A DNA stretch of 64,000 bases from JBBRHQ01 sp963720735 (GTDB lineage Bacteria; Actinomycetota; Thermoleophilia; Solirubrobacterales; 70-9): NCBI GenBank assembly GCA_963720735.1, contig CAVRGL010000005.1:124001-188000 (forward strand). The letters run 5' to 3'. Within the stretch, counting starts at the first letter, position 1. Each line of letters opens with the position of its first letter. Made by a program: the position numbers and the translations under genes. The notes below the pieces were generated by a model. The model was not told the origin of the DNA. It searched no databases and saw only the letters and a list, made by a program, of their open reading frames with translations. Of the stretch, positions 1-7,958 are shown piece by piece.

Positions 1-1127
1 GCAACCTGCGGGCCCCCGGGATGGCTTGGCGGAGGCTCCCGGTCTTCGCCTGGGCCGGGGCGATCAGCTCCTGGCTGATCCTGGTGATCGGCCCGATCAT
101 GCTCGCCGCGATCACCATGCTGATGATCGACCGAAACTTCGACGGCATCTTCTTCAGCGACGGCAGCGGCGGGGCGCCGCTTCTCTGGCAACACCTCAGC
201 TGGATCTTCTACAGCGGCGTCTACATGCTGATCCTGATCACCGCGATGGGAGCGATCGCCGAGATCATCCCGGCGCTGTCCCGCCGCCCGCTGTTCAACC
301 GCAACACCGTGATCGGCTCGCTCGCCGCGATCGCGGTGCTCGGCACCCTCGCCTGGATGCAGAACATGATGACCGCGCCGATCGGCGTCGGCTGGATGTA
401 CTTCGCGATGTTGATGTCGCTGGCGCTGATCGTCCCCTTCGGCCTGATCATCTTCAACCTGGTCGCGACGATGATCGGCGGCGCCCTGCGAATCCGCGCC
501 CCGCTCAGGTTCGCCCTGGGGGCGATCTCGATCGCCTCGATTGGCCTCGCCTCGGAGATCCTCCACTCGCTGGTCGCCGTCGCCTGGCAGCTGAAGAACA
601 CCACCGACGCCACCGCGGCGACCCACTACGCCCTGATCGGCGGGGCCGTATTCGGCGGCTTCGCGGCGCTCCACTTCTGGTACCCGAAGATCACCGGGCG
701 GACGATGGGAGAGAGCCTTTCGCGGCTCTCCTTCTGGACGATGTTCGTCGGTGTCAACGTCACCTTCTTTCCCCTCTTCCTGGCGGGGCTGAAGGGGCAG
801 GTGGTCGACGGCTACAAGTACTTCTCCGGAACCGGCGTGAGCGCCGACAACCTGATCGCCACGATCGGCGCCTTCATCCTCGCCGCGGGGATCATTCTCA
901 CCCTTGTCAACGCGCTGACCAGCCTGCGTGGCGGCCCGGCTGCCGGGCACGACCCCTGGCGCGGCGAGACGCTCGAGTGGTTCGCCCTCTCTCCTCCCCC
1001 GCCGCACAACTTCGACGTCCTGCCCGACGTACGCAGCCACCAGCCGCTGCGCGACATCCGCGACGCGATCGCCCACCGCGACGGCACCGCTGCCGCACCT
1101 GAAGGCGAGCCGCAATCGGTAGCCTGA
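1..1127 (+). CDS. Cytochrome c oxidase subunit I-like protein, 5'-truncated by window edge, active-site ligands missing
   Basis: The frame is open from base 3, so the N-terminal part lies outside the window; the first internal ATG at 21 is not the start. The protein has COX1 topology: LRAPGM motif, several membrane helices, WYPKITGR and a SPPPPHNFDVLP tail, all typical of haem-copper oxidase subunit I. Against the normal subunit I at 9660-11564, the CuB/Tyr motif YSHPAVY is reduced to YSGVY (about 210-224). The CuB pair HH is Q-N (360-365), the K-channel Lys is Ile (447-449), and the haem a3 ligand of AHIH is Ala (618-620). The haem a ligand His (624-626) remains. It therefore cannot form a CuB-haem a3 centre as read. 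Downstream lie ctaB, ctaF, cytochrome c and ctaA. Membrane location is clear; function is unknown. Confidence 0.9.
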   Translation, partial: NLRAPGMAWRRLPVFAWAGAISSWLILVIGPIMLAAITMLMIDRNFDGIFFSDGSGGAPLLWQHLSWIFYSGVYMLILITAMGAIAEIIPALSRRPLFNRNTVIGSLAAIAVLGTLAWMQNMMTAPIGVGWMYFAMLMSLALIVPFGLIIFNLVATMIGGALRIRAPLRFALGAISIASIGLASEILHSLVAVAWQLKNTTDATAATHYALIGGAVFGGFAALHFWYPKITGRTMGESLSRLSFWTMFVGVNVTFFPLFLAGLKGQVVDGYKYFSGTGVSADNLIATIGAFILAAGIILTLVNALTSLRGGPAAGHDPWRGETLEWFALSPPPPHNFDVLPDVRSHQPLRDIRDAIAHRDGTAAAPEGEPQSVA

Positions 1128-1163
1128 GCCCATGAGCGGGCGCGGCGCCGCGGCTCGCGGCCG

Positions 1164-2186
1164 GTGTCCGGCCCCCGGCGCCCTCGATCCCCCCTGAGAA
1201 CGGAAACGACGACATTGGAAGCCGAGAGCAGAGCCTTCGAGACCCACCCGCTCGAGGCGGGACTGGGCGCCCCCAGCACCCGCACCCGGCCTCGATCAGC
1301 CGCGCCCAGCGTGGACGGCTCCCTGGCCCTCGCCCTGCTCCGCGACTACGTCACCCTGACCAAGCCGCGGATCATCTCGCTGCTGCTGGTGACCACGGTG
1401 GCGACGATGTTCGTCGCCGACCCGGCGGGCCCGCCGATCTCGACCATCCTCTGGACCATGCTCGGCGGCTACCTGGCCGCCGGAGGCGCCGGGGCGATCA
1501 ACCACTACATCGACCGCGACCGCGACGCCCGCATGGCGCGGACCCGCTCGCGGCCCCTGGTCAGCGGCCGGATCGAGCCGATCCATGGCCTGATCTTCGG
1601 CATCGCCCTGGGCGCGATCGCCTTCCTCGAGCTCTGGCTCACGGTCAACCCGGCGGCGGCCGCTCTGGCGATGGCGGGGCTGCTCGGCTACGTCTTCGTC
1701 TACACGCTGTGGCTGAAGCCGCTGACCCCGCAGAACATCGTCATCGGCGGCGCCGCCGGAGCGGTGCCGCCGCTGGTCGGCTGGGCGGCGGCGACCGGCG
1801 GCCTCAGCGCCGAGGCCCTCTGGCCGTTCGCGATCGTCTTCCTTTGGACCCCACCGCACTTCTGGGCCCTCTCGCTGCTGATCAAGGACGACTACGCCCG
1901 CACCGGGGTGCCGATGCTCCCGGTCGTCCGCGGCGAGGCCGAGACGCGGCGCCAGATCGTCATCTACTCGCTGATCCTCGTCGCCGTGACGATCGCCCCC
2001 GTCCTCAGCGGCCTCTTCGGGGCGATCTACCTGGTATGCGCGGCGCTGCTCGGCGGCGGCTTCTGCGCCCTGGCGATCCGCCTGCGGGCCCGGCCCAGCC
2101 GGCGGGCCGCGCTGCGGCTCTACCTCTCCTCGCTCGCCTACCTGGCTCTGCTGTTCGTCGCCATGGCGCTGGACAGCGTCCTCTGA
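1164..2186 (+). CDS. ctaB: Protoheme IX farnesyltransferase
   Basis: This UbiA-family membrane prenyltransferase converts haem b to haem o, the first step of haem a synthesis for the oxidases nearby. The core begins near residue 62 with DYVTLTKPRI. The first Asp-rich motif NHYIDRDRDARM and the SRPLVSGRI segment follow, with about eight to nine hydrophobic helices. At 340 residues it carries about 60 polar N-terminal residues beyond the usual start. GTG 1164 is the first possible start; TTG 1215 is an alternative and neither has a strong ribosome binding site. A 21-codon open frame (1132-1197) precedes it behind a TAGCCT box, which may be a leader peptide or chance. It follows the subunit I-like gene by 36 bp. 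Confidence 0.93.
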   Translation: MSGPRRPRSPLRTETTTLEAESRAFETHPLEAGLGAPSTRTRPRSAAPSVDGSLALALLRDYVTLTKPRIISLLLVTTVATMFVADPAGPPISTILWTMLGGYLAAGGAGAINHYIDRDRDARMARTRSRPLVSGRIEPIHGLIFGIALGAIAFLELWLTVNPAAAALAMAGLLGYVFVYTLWLKPLTPQNIVIGGAAGAVPPLVGWAAATGGLSAEALWPFAIVFLWTPPHFWALSLLIKDDYARTGVPMLPVVRGEAETRRQIVIYSLILVAVTIAPVLSGLFGAIYLVCAALLGGGFCALAIRLRARPSRRAALRLYLSSLAYLALLFVAMALDSVL

Positions 2187-2233
2187 GTCGGACGCGACCC
2201 TGAGAGCCCGCCGGCCCTGATAGAAAACAACCT

Positions 2234-2347
2234 GTGGACCGCGAATCGGCAAGACGAAGCATCGGCGGGGGGCTCGTGATCGGGGCCTTTGCCGCCGCCA
2301 TGTTCGCGCTCGCCTTCCTCGCGGCCGTCCTCTACATCGCCCCCTAG
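2234..2347 (+). CDS. Small single-helix membrane protein (37 aa)
   Basis: A GTG-started frame encodes about 14 polar, Arg-rich residues followed by one hydrophobic helix (LVIGAFAAAMFALAFLAAVL) and ends IAP. It sits between ctaB and ctaF on the same strand, with its stop 4 bp before the ctaF start. That position and shape resemble the small accessory subunits found in oxidase operons. No family can be assigned by eye. It is too short for composition to prove coding, so position is the main support. Confidence 0.5.
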   Translation: MDRESARRSIGGGLVIGAFAAAMFALAFLAAVLYIAP

Positions 2348-2351
2348 CCCG

Positions 2352-2645
2352 ATGACCGAGCCACAGGAGATCCCCGCCCCGACCGAGTCGATCTACGAGC
2401 CGAAGCCCTCCTGGGCGCCGGCCTTCCTGGCTTTCGGCCTCGCGGTGATGGTCTGCGGCATCTACGCCGAGGGCTTCCTCGTCCGCGGCTGGATCTACTC
2501 GATCTTCGGCGCGGTCTTCTTCGTCTTCGCCTTCGCGGCGATCGTCCGCAGCTCGATCCGCGGCTTCTTCAGCCTGCCCCGCAAGCAGCGGGTCCGCGGC
2601 GCCCCGCTGCCCGCAGCGTCACTGCGCTCCACGAAGCGGGGCTAG
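2352..2645 (+). CDS. ctaF: Cytochrome c oxidase subunit IV (actinobacterial CtaF type)
   Basis: A 97-residue protein with two membrane helices: about residues 20-42 (after PKPSWAPAF) and about 48-65. An N-terminal Pro/Glu-rich cytosolic tail and a basic C-terminus flank them. This layout matches the small actinobacterial subunit IV that packs against subunits I and III. ATG 2352 is preferred because it follows the 37-residue frame by 4 bp and upstream codons in frame read as low-complexity Ser/Pro. It lies in the ctaB cluster, so it could serve either the canonical oxidase or the unusual subunit I-like protein. Confidence 0.75.
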   Translation: MTEPQEIPAPTESIYEPKPSWAPAFLAFGLAVMVCGIYAEGFLVRGWIYSIFGAVFFVFAFAAIVRSSIRGFFSLPRKQRVRGAPLPAASLRSTKRG

Positions 2646-2649
2646 GCCC

Positions 2650-3051
2650 TCAGTCCGGGGTCATCCCGGAGGTGGCGCCCTCGCTCGTCCACACCCTGAC
2701 GATGTCGCGCATCGAGAGCACCCCGACCAGCTCGGCGCCGTCGTAGATCACCAGATGGCGGATGCTGCGGCGCGACATCTCCGCCGCGGCGCGCTCCAGG
2801 CTCCAGTCGGGGGCGGCGGCGATCACGCTGTCGCTCATGTGGTCGCGGACGATCTCGGCGTCGGGGTCCTCGCCGGCCCCGACCGAGAGCAGGATGTCCC
2901 GCTCGGTGATGATCCGCAGCGCCGGGGACTCGTCGTCGATGACCAGCGCGGCTCCGGTCCCCCGCTCGGTCATCCGGGTGGCCGCCTGCCGCAGGGTATG
3001 GGAGGTGCCAACCGAGAGCACCACCTCCGACATCCCCTCCCTCACCTGCAC
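2650..3051 (-). CDS. CBS-domain pair protein
   Basis: A 133-residue soluble protein made of two CBS motifs in tandem (about 8-62 and 70-125), with the repeated ITERDIL and SMRDIVRV ends that close each motif. Stand-alone CBS pairs bind adenosyl nucleotides and act as energy sensors. The partner is unknown. GTG 3051 is preceded by GGAGG about 8 nt upstream. It is convergent with ctaF (stops 4 bp apart) and divergent from the cytochrome c gene, so the 131-bp gap beyond its start holds both promoters. Confidence 0.85.
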   Translation of the reverse strand: MQVREGMSEVVLSVGTSHTLRQAATRMTERGTGAALVIDDESPALRIITERDILLSVGAGEDPDAEIVRDHMSDSVIAAAPDWSLERAAAEMSRRSIRHLVIYDGAELVGVLSMRDIVRVWTSEGATSGMTPD

Positions 3052-3130
3052 CTGCTGGCCTCCATCGAGATCCTTGTGGGTTTCGTGGCGATTGGCGCAA
3101 GCTTATCCCACCCAGAGGAGCCCCGTAGGC

Positions 3131-3161
3131 GGGCTTCGACCGCAAGCCCGGCATATAGAAT
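3131..3161 (+). promoter_or_regulatory. Candidate promoter with inverted repeat before cytochrome c gene
   Basis: A TAGAAT -10-like hexamer (3156-3161) inside TATAGAAT lies 21 nt before the cytochrome c ATG. A perfect 6-bp inverted repeat GGGCTT/AAGCCC (3131-3136 and 3144-3149) occupies the expected -35 region, where a regulator could bind. No good -35 match is visible, so this is a weak call. Confidence 0.3.
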
Positions 3162-3182
3162 CGCTGCCGCACCGCGCACCCG

Positions 3183-3866
3183 ATGTCCAAGTCGCTGAAC
3201 CCCATTCGCCCGCTCCTCGTCCTCGCCCTTATCGGCGCCCTGGCGGCCATCGCCTCGGGCTGCGGAACGACCACCGCCAGCGTCGATCGCGGCCGGACCC
3301 TGTTCATCCAGAACTGCGGCACCTGCCACCAGTTGGCGCAGGCCGGGACGACCGCCCAGGTCGGGCCGAACCTCGACGACGCCTTCGCCGCCGCCCGCGC
3401 GGCGGGGGAGGAGAACTCGACGATCGAGGGAGTCGTCAAGTCACAGGTCGAGAACCCGAGGCCGAGCAACGGCGATCCGGTCGTCTCGATGCCCGCCGAC
3501 ATCGTCGGCGGGCAGGACCTCGAGGACGTCGCCACCTACGTAGGCAGGTACGCCGGCGTGCCGGGTGCCGCCCCCCCCAAGGTGCCCGGCGGCCCTGGGG
3601 CCCAGGTCTTCGCCAACAACGGCTGCGGCGGCTGCCACACGCTCTCCGCGGCGAACAGCGGCGGCGTCACCGGGCCCGACCTCGACAAGGTCGTCCCGGG
3701 GCTGAGCAAGGCGGAGGTCCACGAGGCGATCGTCGACCCGAACAAGACGATCGCCAAGGGCTACCCGCCGAACGTGATGCCGCAGAACTACGCGACAACG
3801 ATCAGCTCGCAGGAGATCAACCAGCTGGTCCAGTACCTGATCGACTCCACCAGCAAGGGCGGCTAA
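3183..3866 (+). CDS. Dihaem c-type cytochrome lipoprotein
   Basis: A 227-residue exported protein. The N-terminal hydrophobic segment ends in ASGC, a lipobox, so it is probably anchored on the outer face of the membrane. Two haem c sites are visible: CGTCH near residue 44 and CGGCH near residue 149. Each starts a cytochrome c domain with a downstream Met candidate (VVSMP and NVMPQ). It probably passes electrons to the CuA site of subunit II. It lies between oxidase assembly genes and directly before ctaA. ATG 3183 is chosen because the signal peptide starts there. Confidence 0.88.
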   Translation: MSKSLNPIRPLLVLALIGALAAIASGCGTTTASVDRGRTLFIQNCGTCHQLAQAGTTAQVGPNLDDAFAAARAAGEENSTIEGVVKSQVENPRPSNGDPVVSMPADIVGGQDLEDVATYVGRYAGVPGAAPPKVPGGPGAQVFANNGCGGCHTLSAANSGGVTGPDLDKVVPGLSKAEVHEAIVDPNKTIAKGYPPNVMPQNYATTISSQEINQLVQYLIDSTSKGG

Positions 3867-3915
3867 CCGGGGAGCGCCTGGCCGCCGCGCGCGGCTTGGC
3901 AAGATCCGCTCAGCG

Positions 3916-4893
3916 ATGCGCAAGCGCCTAGAGATCACTCCACGCCAGTACCAACGGGTGGCGACCGTCGCCCTCTTCTCCCTCTCGCTGATCATCCTCA
4001 CCGGCGCCGCGGTCCGCCTCACCGGCTCGGGCCTTGGCTGCCCCGACTGGCCGAAGTGCTACGGCGGCACGGTGCCGCCGCTGGACACCCATGCCGTGAT
4101 CGAGTACGCCAACCGCCTCTTCACCGGCTTCGTCGGCCTGGCGGTGATCGCCGCCAGCCTGCTCGCCTTCTTCCGCCGCCCCTACCGCTGGCACCTGGCC
4201 CTTTTCGGGGCGATCCTGCCACTCGGGGTGATCGGCCAGGCGGTGCTCGGCGCGCTGGTCGTCGAGCACCACCTGGCCCCCGGGCTGGTGATGAGCCACT
4301 TCATCCTCTCGATGATCCTGCTCGACGCGGCATTCGCCCTCGCCTGGTGCTCGAGCTACGAGCCCGGCGAGCGACGGGCATCGACAGATTGGCTCGGGGT
4401 CTGGGCGGTCCGCTGCCTGGTCCCCCTCGGGCAGCTGACCATCCTGGCCGGGACGATCTCCACCGCCTCCGGCCCCCACGCCGGCGCCAACGGCCACCAG
4501 CTCGTGAAGCGCTTCGACTTCGAGGGAACCGGAACCCTGGAATGGGTGGTTCAGCGCCACGCGGCGATCGCCGCCCTGTTCGGCATCGGCGCGATCGCGG
4601 TCTGGCTGCTGCTGCGCCGCCAGGGCGGCGATCGCCGCGCGACCCGGCCGCTCGTCGTGGTGATCGGGCTGCTGGCCCTGCAGGGCCTGATCGGCGCGGT
4701 GCAATGGAGCCTCAAGCTGCCCGGCGAGCTCGTCTGGCTCCACGTCGCCGTGGCCACCCTCACCTGGCTGGCGACGCTGTGGACAGTCGCCGTCGCCGGG
4801 CGCCTCGAGCCCCGTCAGGCCGAGGCCCGCTCGGCCTCGAGATCGACGACCACGTGGGTGACCGGCAGCTCGATCTCCTCCCGGGTGCGCTGA
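3916..4893 (+). CDS. ctaA: Heme A synthase (COX15/CtaA family)
   Basis: It oxidises the C8 methyl of haem O to a formyl group, giving haem A. The 325-residue protein has about eight membrane helices and the family motif VRLTGSGLGCPDWPKC near residues 34-49. Conserved His residues occur in EYANRLFTG and VQRHAAIAALF segments. The last 26 codons overlap the 3' end of the convergent Usp gene by about 79 bp; these residues are Ser/Thr/Arg-rich and look like read-through into the neighbour. It completes, with ctaB, the haem A pathway for the oxidase at 7.9-12.4 kb. Confidence 0.92.
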   Translation: MRKRLEITPRQYQRVATVALFSLSLIILTGAAVRLTGSGLGCPDWPKCYGGTVPPLDTHAVIEYANRLFTGFVGLAVIAASLLAFFRRPYRWHLALFGAILPLGVIGQAVLGALVVEHHLAPGLVMSHFILSMILLDAAFALAWCSSYEPGERRASTDWLGVWAVRCLVPLGQLTILAGTISTASGPHAGANGHQLVKRFDFEGTGTLEWVVQRHAAIAALFGIGAIAVWLLLRRQGGDRRATRPLVVVIGLLALQGLIGAVQWSLKLPGELVWLHVAVATLTWLATLWTVAVAGRLEPRQAEARSASRSTTTWVTGSSISSRVR

Positions 4894-5465
4894 ACGACGT
4901 GGTGCTCGAGCCAGCGCGAGCGCTCGGGGGGATGGGTCGAGATGATGATCTCATCGGCTGGGAAGGAGCGCAGCGCATCCTCGATCGCCATGTTGGGGTC
5001 GGAGTCCCCGACCTCACCGTGCGCCTCGAGCCCGGCGTCCCGGATCGCGATCAACGACAGCTCCATCCGCTGGCGCGCAAGCTCCATCCCCTCGTCCACG
5101 TCTGAGGCCCAGTGCGCCGCCCGCGAGCCGGCCAGCGCCGGGGTGAGGACGAGGATCTCGGCCTTCCGCCCACGGCAGCGGCTGCTGATCTCATCCAGCA
5201 GCGCCCGGCCGGTGACGGTCTCGTTGGCGACCGCGAGCAGCCGGTAGGTGCCATCGCCGCCGCGGGTGAGCTCGACGCTGCGGGGCAGCGAGCCGCGTGA
5301 GCTGCGGTAGGCGACCCCGAGCCCGAAGCCGATCAGCGCCGCCCCCCACACCGCCCCGATCGCGGGTCGCGTCAGCAGGGTGAGGGCGATCACCGAGGCG
5401 GCGCCGGCGCCGATCACGATCACCCAGCGAAACGCGTCTGCCTCGGAACGGAGAGGGTTGTGCAA
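4815..5465 (-). CDS. Membrane-anchored universal stress protein (Usp)-like protein
   Basis: A 216-residue protein with two N-terminal membrane helices (about 14-32 and 36-52) and a C-terminal Usp-like alpha/beta domain (about 72-210). The domain ends in ADEIIISTH, SRWLEHHVV and LPVTHVVVD. The same elements occur in the second domain of the Usp protein within the oxidase operon (8593-9663), so the two are paralogous. The start is TTG 5465, supported by a strong AGGAGG 7 nt upstream. The ATP-binding G-2x-G-9x-G pattern of classic Usp proteins is not seen. Role unknown; location suggests a link to respiration. Confidence 0.78.
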   Translation of the reverse strand: MHNPLRSEADAFRWVIVIGAGAASVIALTLLTRPAIGAVWGAALIGFGLGVAYRSSRGSLPRSVELTRGGDGTYRLLAVANETVTGRALLDEISSRCRGRKAEILVLTPALAGSRAAHWASDVDEGMELARQRMELSLIAIRDAGLEAHGEVGDSDPNMAIEDALRSFPADEIIISTHPPERSRWLEHHVVQRTREEIELPVTHVVVDLEAERASA

Positions 5466-5572
5466 GGGGCCTCCTGTGGTCGATTATTGCGCGCCGCGGT
5501 TGAAATGCAACGCCTCGGGAAGCCGCTTCTGGAGACCGTTTTCGCCGGGCCCGCCCGGGTAGCTGCACCAGG

Positions 5573-6508
5573 ATGAGCGCAATCAGAGGCAAGGACGGAA
5601 TCGTCGCGCGCGGCCTGGCGAAGACCTACCGGTCGCCCGATGGTCCGGTGGAGGCGGTGACCGATCTCGACCTCTCGATCTCCCGCGGCGAGACCGTGGC
5701 GCTGCTCGGTCCCAACGGGGCGGGCAAATCGACGACGATCGACCTGCTGCTCGGCCTCAACCGCCCCGATCACGGCGAGGTGTGGCTGTTCGGCGACAGC
5801 CCTTCCGAGGCAGTCGCACGGGGACGGATCGGCGCCATGCTCCAGACCGGAGCGTTGATTCCCGACCTATCGGTGCGCGAGCTGGTGGCGATGGTCGCCG
5901 CGCTCTATGAGTCGCCGATGCCGATCGAGGATGTGCTTGCCCTGACCGGGACCGAATCGCTCGCCGCCCGCCGGACCCAGATGCTCTCCGGCGGCGAAAG
6001 CCAGCGCACGCGGTTCGCGCTCGCCCTGGTCAGCAACCCGGAGCTGCTCGTCCTCGACGAGCCCAGCGTGGGGATGGACGTGAATGGGCGGCGGACGTTC
6101 TGGAGGACGCTCCGGGACCTGGCGGAGGGCGGCAAGACGATCCTCTTCGCGACCCACTACCTCGACGAGGCCGACGCCAACGCGGACAGAGCGGTGCTGA
6201 TGGCCGCCGGGCGGATCATCGCCGATGGGTCGACGGCTGAGATCAAGGGGCGGGTCGGCACCCGCACGATCACCGCGACCGTCCCGGGCGCCGATCTCCC
6301 CTACCTGTCGGAGCTGCCGGGGGTGGTGAGCGCCGAGCTTCACGGCCAGACGGCCCACCTCACCTGCTCGGATTCCGACCGCGCGTTACGCGGATTGCTC
6401 GCCGCCTACCCGCAGGCGCGTGACCTCGAGATCGCCGGGGCCGGCCTCGAGGAAGCCTTCCTCGAGCTGACCGCGGGAGCGAACCGGGAGACAGAGGCGG
6501 TGCGGTGA
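5573..6508 (+). CDS. ABC transporter ATP-binding protein (ABC-2 type)
   Basis: This cytoplasmic ATPase is half of an exporter with the permease that follows. Of 311 residues, the first ~215 form the nucleotide-binding domain. Walker A GPNGAGKST is near 46, signature LSGGESQR near 139, Walker B LLVLDEPSVGMD near 160 and the switch His in FATHYLDEAD. The C-terminal ~90 residues are the extension typical of DrrA/CcmA-like drug or lipid exporters. ATG 5573 has a CCAGG before it. The stop overlaps the permease GTG (GTGA). Substrate cannot be told. Confidence 0.9.
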   Translation: MSAIRGKDGIVARGLAKTYRSPDGPVEAVTDLDLSISRGETVALLGPNGAGKSTTIDLLLGLNRPDHGEVWLFGDSPSEAVARGRIGAMLQTGALIPDLSVRELVAMVAALYESPMPIEDVLALTGTESLAARRTQMLSGGESQRTRFALALVSNPELLVLDEPSVGMDVNGRRTFWRTLRDLAEGGKTILFATHYLDEADANADRAVLMAAGRIIADGSTAEIKGRVGTRTITATVPGADLPYLSELPGVVSAELHGQTAHLTCSDSDRALRGLLAAYPQARDLEIAGAGLEEAFLELTAGANRETEAVR

Positions 6509-7242
6509 GCTCGGGTCTCTACCTGCGCTTCGAGATCCTGCGCACCGTGCGCAACCGCGGATTTCTGCTCTTCACGCTGGGCTTTCCGGCGATCCTCTAC
6601 CTCTGGATCGCGGGACAGAATCGCCACGATCACGACCTGGTCGGCACCGGGATCTCGGCGCCCCTCTACTTCATGGTCAGCCTCGCCGCCTTCGGGACGA
6701 TGACGGCGATGCTCTCGACCGGGGCGCGCATCTCCAGCGAGCGGACCATCGGCTGGACCCGGCAGCTGCGAGTCAGCCCCCTGTCGCCGGTCTCCTACTT
6801 CCGCACCAAGCTGATGACCTCCTACCTGATGGCGCTGCTGACGATCGCAGTGCTCTACGCGTGCGGTGCCCTGGAGGGCGTCTCGCTGCCGACCGCCACC
6901 TGGATCGAGATGACATGCCTGATGCTCGTCGCCCTGATCCCGCTGGCGGCACTGGGAATCCTCGTCGGGCACCTCCTCAACGGCGACGCCACCCGGCCGC
7001 TGATCGGGGGCGGAACCGCCCTGCTCGCCTTCCTCAGCGGCACCTGGTTCCCGATCGCGAACCACGGAATGATTCACGACATCGCGATCGCGCTGCCCTC
7101 CTACTGGCTGGTGCAGGCGAGCCGGGTCTCGATCGGCGGCGCAGCCTGGGGCGTCACGGGCTGGGCCGTGGTCCTCGGCTGGACTGTGGTACTCAGCCTG
7201 GCCGCCGTCTGGGCCTACCGGCGCGACGACGGCCGGGCCTGA
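6505..7242 (+). CDS. ABC-2 type transporter permease
   Basis: A 245-residue integral membrane protein with six predicted helices. It has the ABC-2 layout: a helix near the N-terminus, a cytoplasmic stretch with RISSERTIGWTRQLRVSP, then a helical bundle. The GTG start at 6505 overlaps the ATPase stop by 4 bp, so translation is coupled. With the upstream ATPase it forms an exporter probably working as a dimer of each subunit. It is distinct from the three-gene exporter at 15.7-18.2 kb. Confidence 0.88.
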   Translation: MSSGLYLRFEILRTVRNRGFLLFTLGFPAILYLWIAGQNRHDHDLVGTGISAPLYFMVSLAAFGTMTAMLSTGARISSERTIGWTRQLRVSPLSPVSYFRTKLMTSYLMALLTIAVLYACGALEGVSLPTATWIEMTCLMLVALIPLAALGILVGHLLNGDATRPLIGGGTALLAFLSGTWFPIANHGMIHDIAIALPSYWLVQASRVSIGGAAWGVTGWAVVLGWTVVLSLAAVWAYRRDDGRA

Positions 7243-7248
7243 CGTCCC

Positions 7249-7878
7249 TTACTTGCGAATCACGCCCTCGATCAACGGCCAGCAGCCGTCGGTGCTCTTC
7301 GCCTGCTTGAAGCCGCCGCCGGCGAGCAGCGGGGGCATGAAGATCAGCATGTTGTCGCCGCCCGAGGAGCAGCGGATCGCGCTGGTCTTCGTCGCCCGCA
7401 TGCTGAGGCGGTCGCCCCTGTGGATCCGCATGCCAACGGGGAAGGACTCGACGTTGTAGTGGTCGCTGTCGAAGTTGGACTGCTTCTGGCCCTTGTAGCG
7501 GATCACCGGGCCGTTGCTGACCGCCTTCGCCTCCCAGGTGCCGTTGACCTTCCTGGCCCTGGTCAGCTGCAGGCGGAAGTGACCCTTGCCGCCGGCGATC
7601 ACCCGCACCCGCTTCAGCACGCCGCCGGCCGGCGCCTTCTCACCGCCGTTCGGCCGCCCGTAGGCCTCGTTCATGACGATCGTGCAGGACTTGCCCGGGT
7701 CCTGGTGCTGGCAGTCCCTGGCCGGCAGCGAGTTCGACGGTTGCACGGACGGGTTGAGCTTGGAGCCGAACTTGAAGGTCTTTGCCGCCGCGGGCCCTGC
7801 GAAGGCGACCAGCGCGACGGCCGCGACGACGGCCACCGCAGCCGTGACGCGAACCCTGCGAGCTTCACTGATGAACAT
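7249..7878 (-). CDS. Secreted protein of unknown function
   Basis: A 209-residue protein with a clear Sec signal peptide (basic RRVRV then a hydrophobic stretch ending AGPAAAK). The mature part is beta-rich, with Cys pairs (residues around 58 and 67, plus two near the C-terminus) that could form disulfides. ATG 7878 is preferred over upstream starts because GGGGGATAG lies just before it. The end is convergent with the permease gene. The fold looks like that of the secreted protein at 14733-15485, but similarity by eye is weak. No function can be given. Confidence 0.7.
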   Translation of the reverse strand: MFISEARRVRVTAAVAVVAAVALVAFAGPAAAKTFKFGSKLNPSVQPSNSLPARDCQHQDPGKSCTIVMNEAYGRPNGGEKAPAGGVLKRVRVIAGGKGHFRLQLTRARKVNGTWEAKAVSNGPVIRYKGQKQSNFDSDHYNVESFPVGMRIHRGDRLSMRATKTSAIRCSSGGDNMLIFMPPLLAGGGFKQAKSTDGCWPLIEGVIRK

Positions 7879-7893
7879 CGCTATCCCCCTTGT

Positions 7894-7905
7894 TTGACCG
7901 GTCAA
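7894..7905. promoter_or_regulatory. Perfect 12-bp palindrome, candidate TetR-type operator
   Basis: TTGACCGGTCAA is a perfect inverted repeat lying 4 bp upstream of the ribosome binding site of the secreted-protein gene. Its TTGACC half-site resembles operators of TetR-family repressors. No TetR gene is in the window, so the regulator would act in trans. Confidence 0.4.
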
Positions 7906-7958
7906 CCGTAGCCGCAGAGGCGGCGCGGGGCAAGCACGCTAGGCGACGATGTGGACGA

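Noticed and set aside
26..1102. Long Arg/Asp-rich frames opposite or out of phase with real genes throughout the window (for example 26-1102 +, 1296-2252 -, 10167-10835 +, 27923-29968 +)
   Set aside because: They are shadows produced by high third-position G+C; their products are repetitive in Arg, Asp, Gly and His and fit no family.
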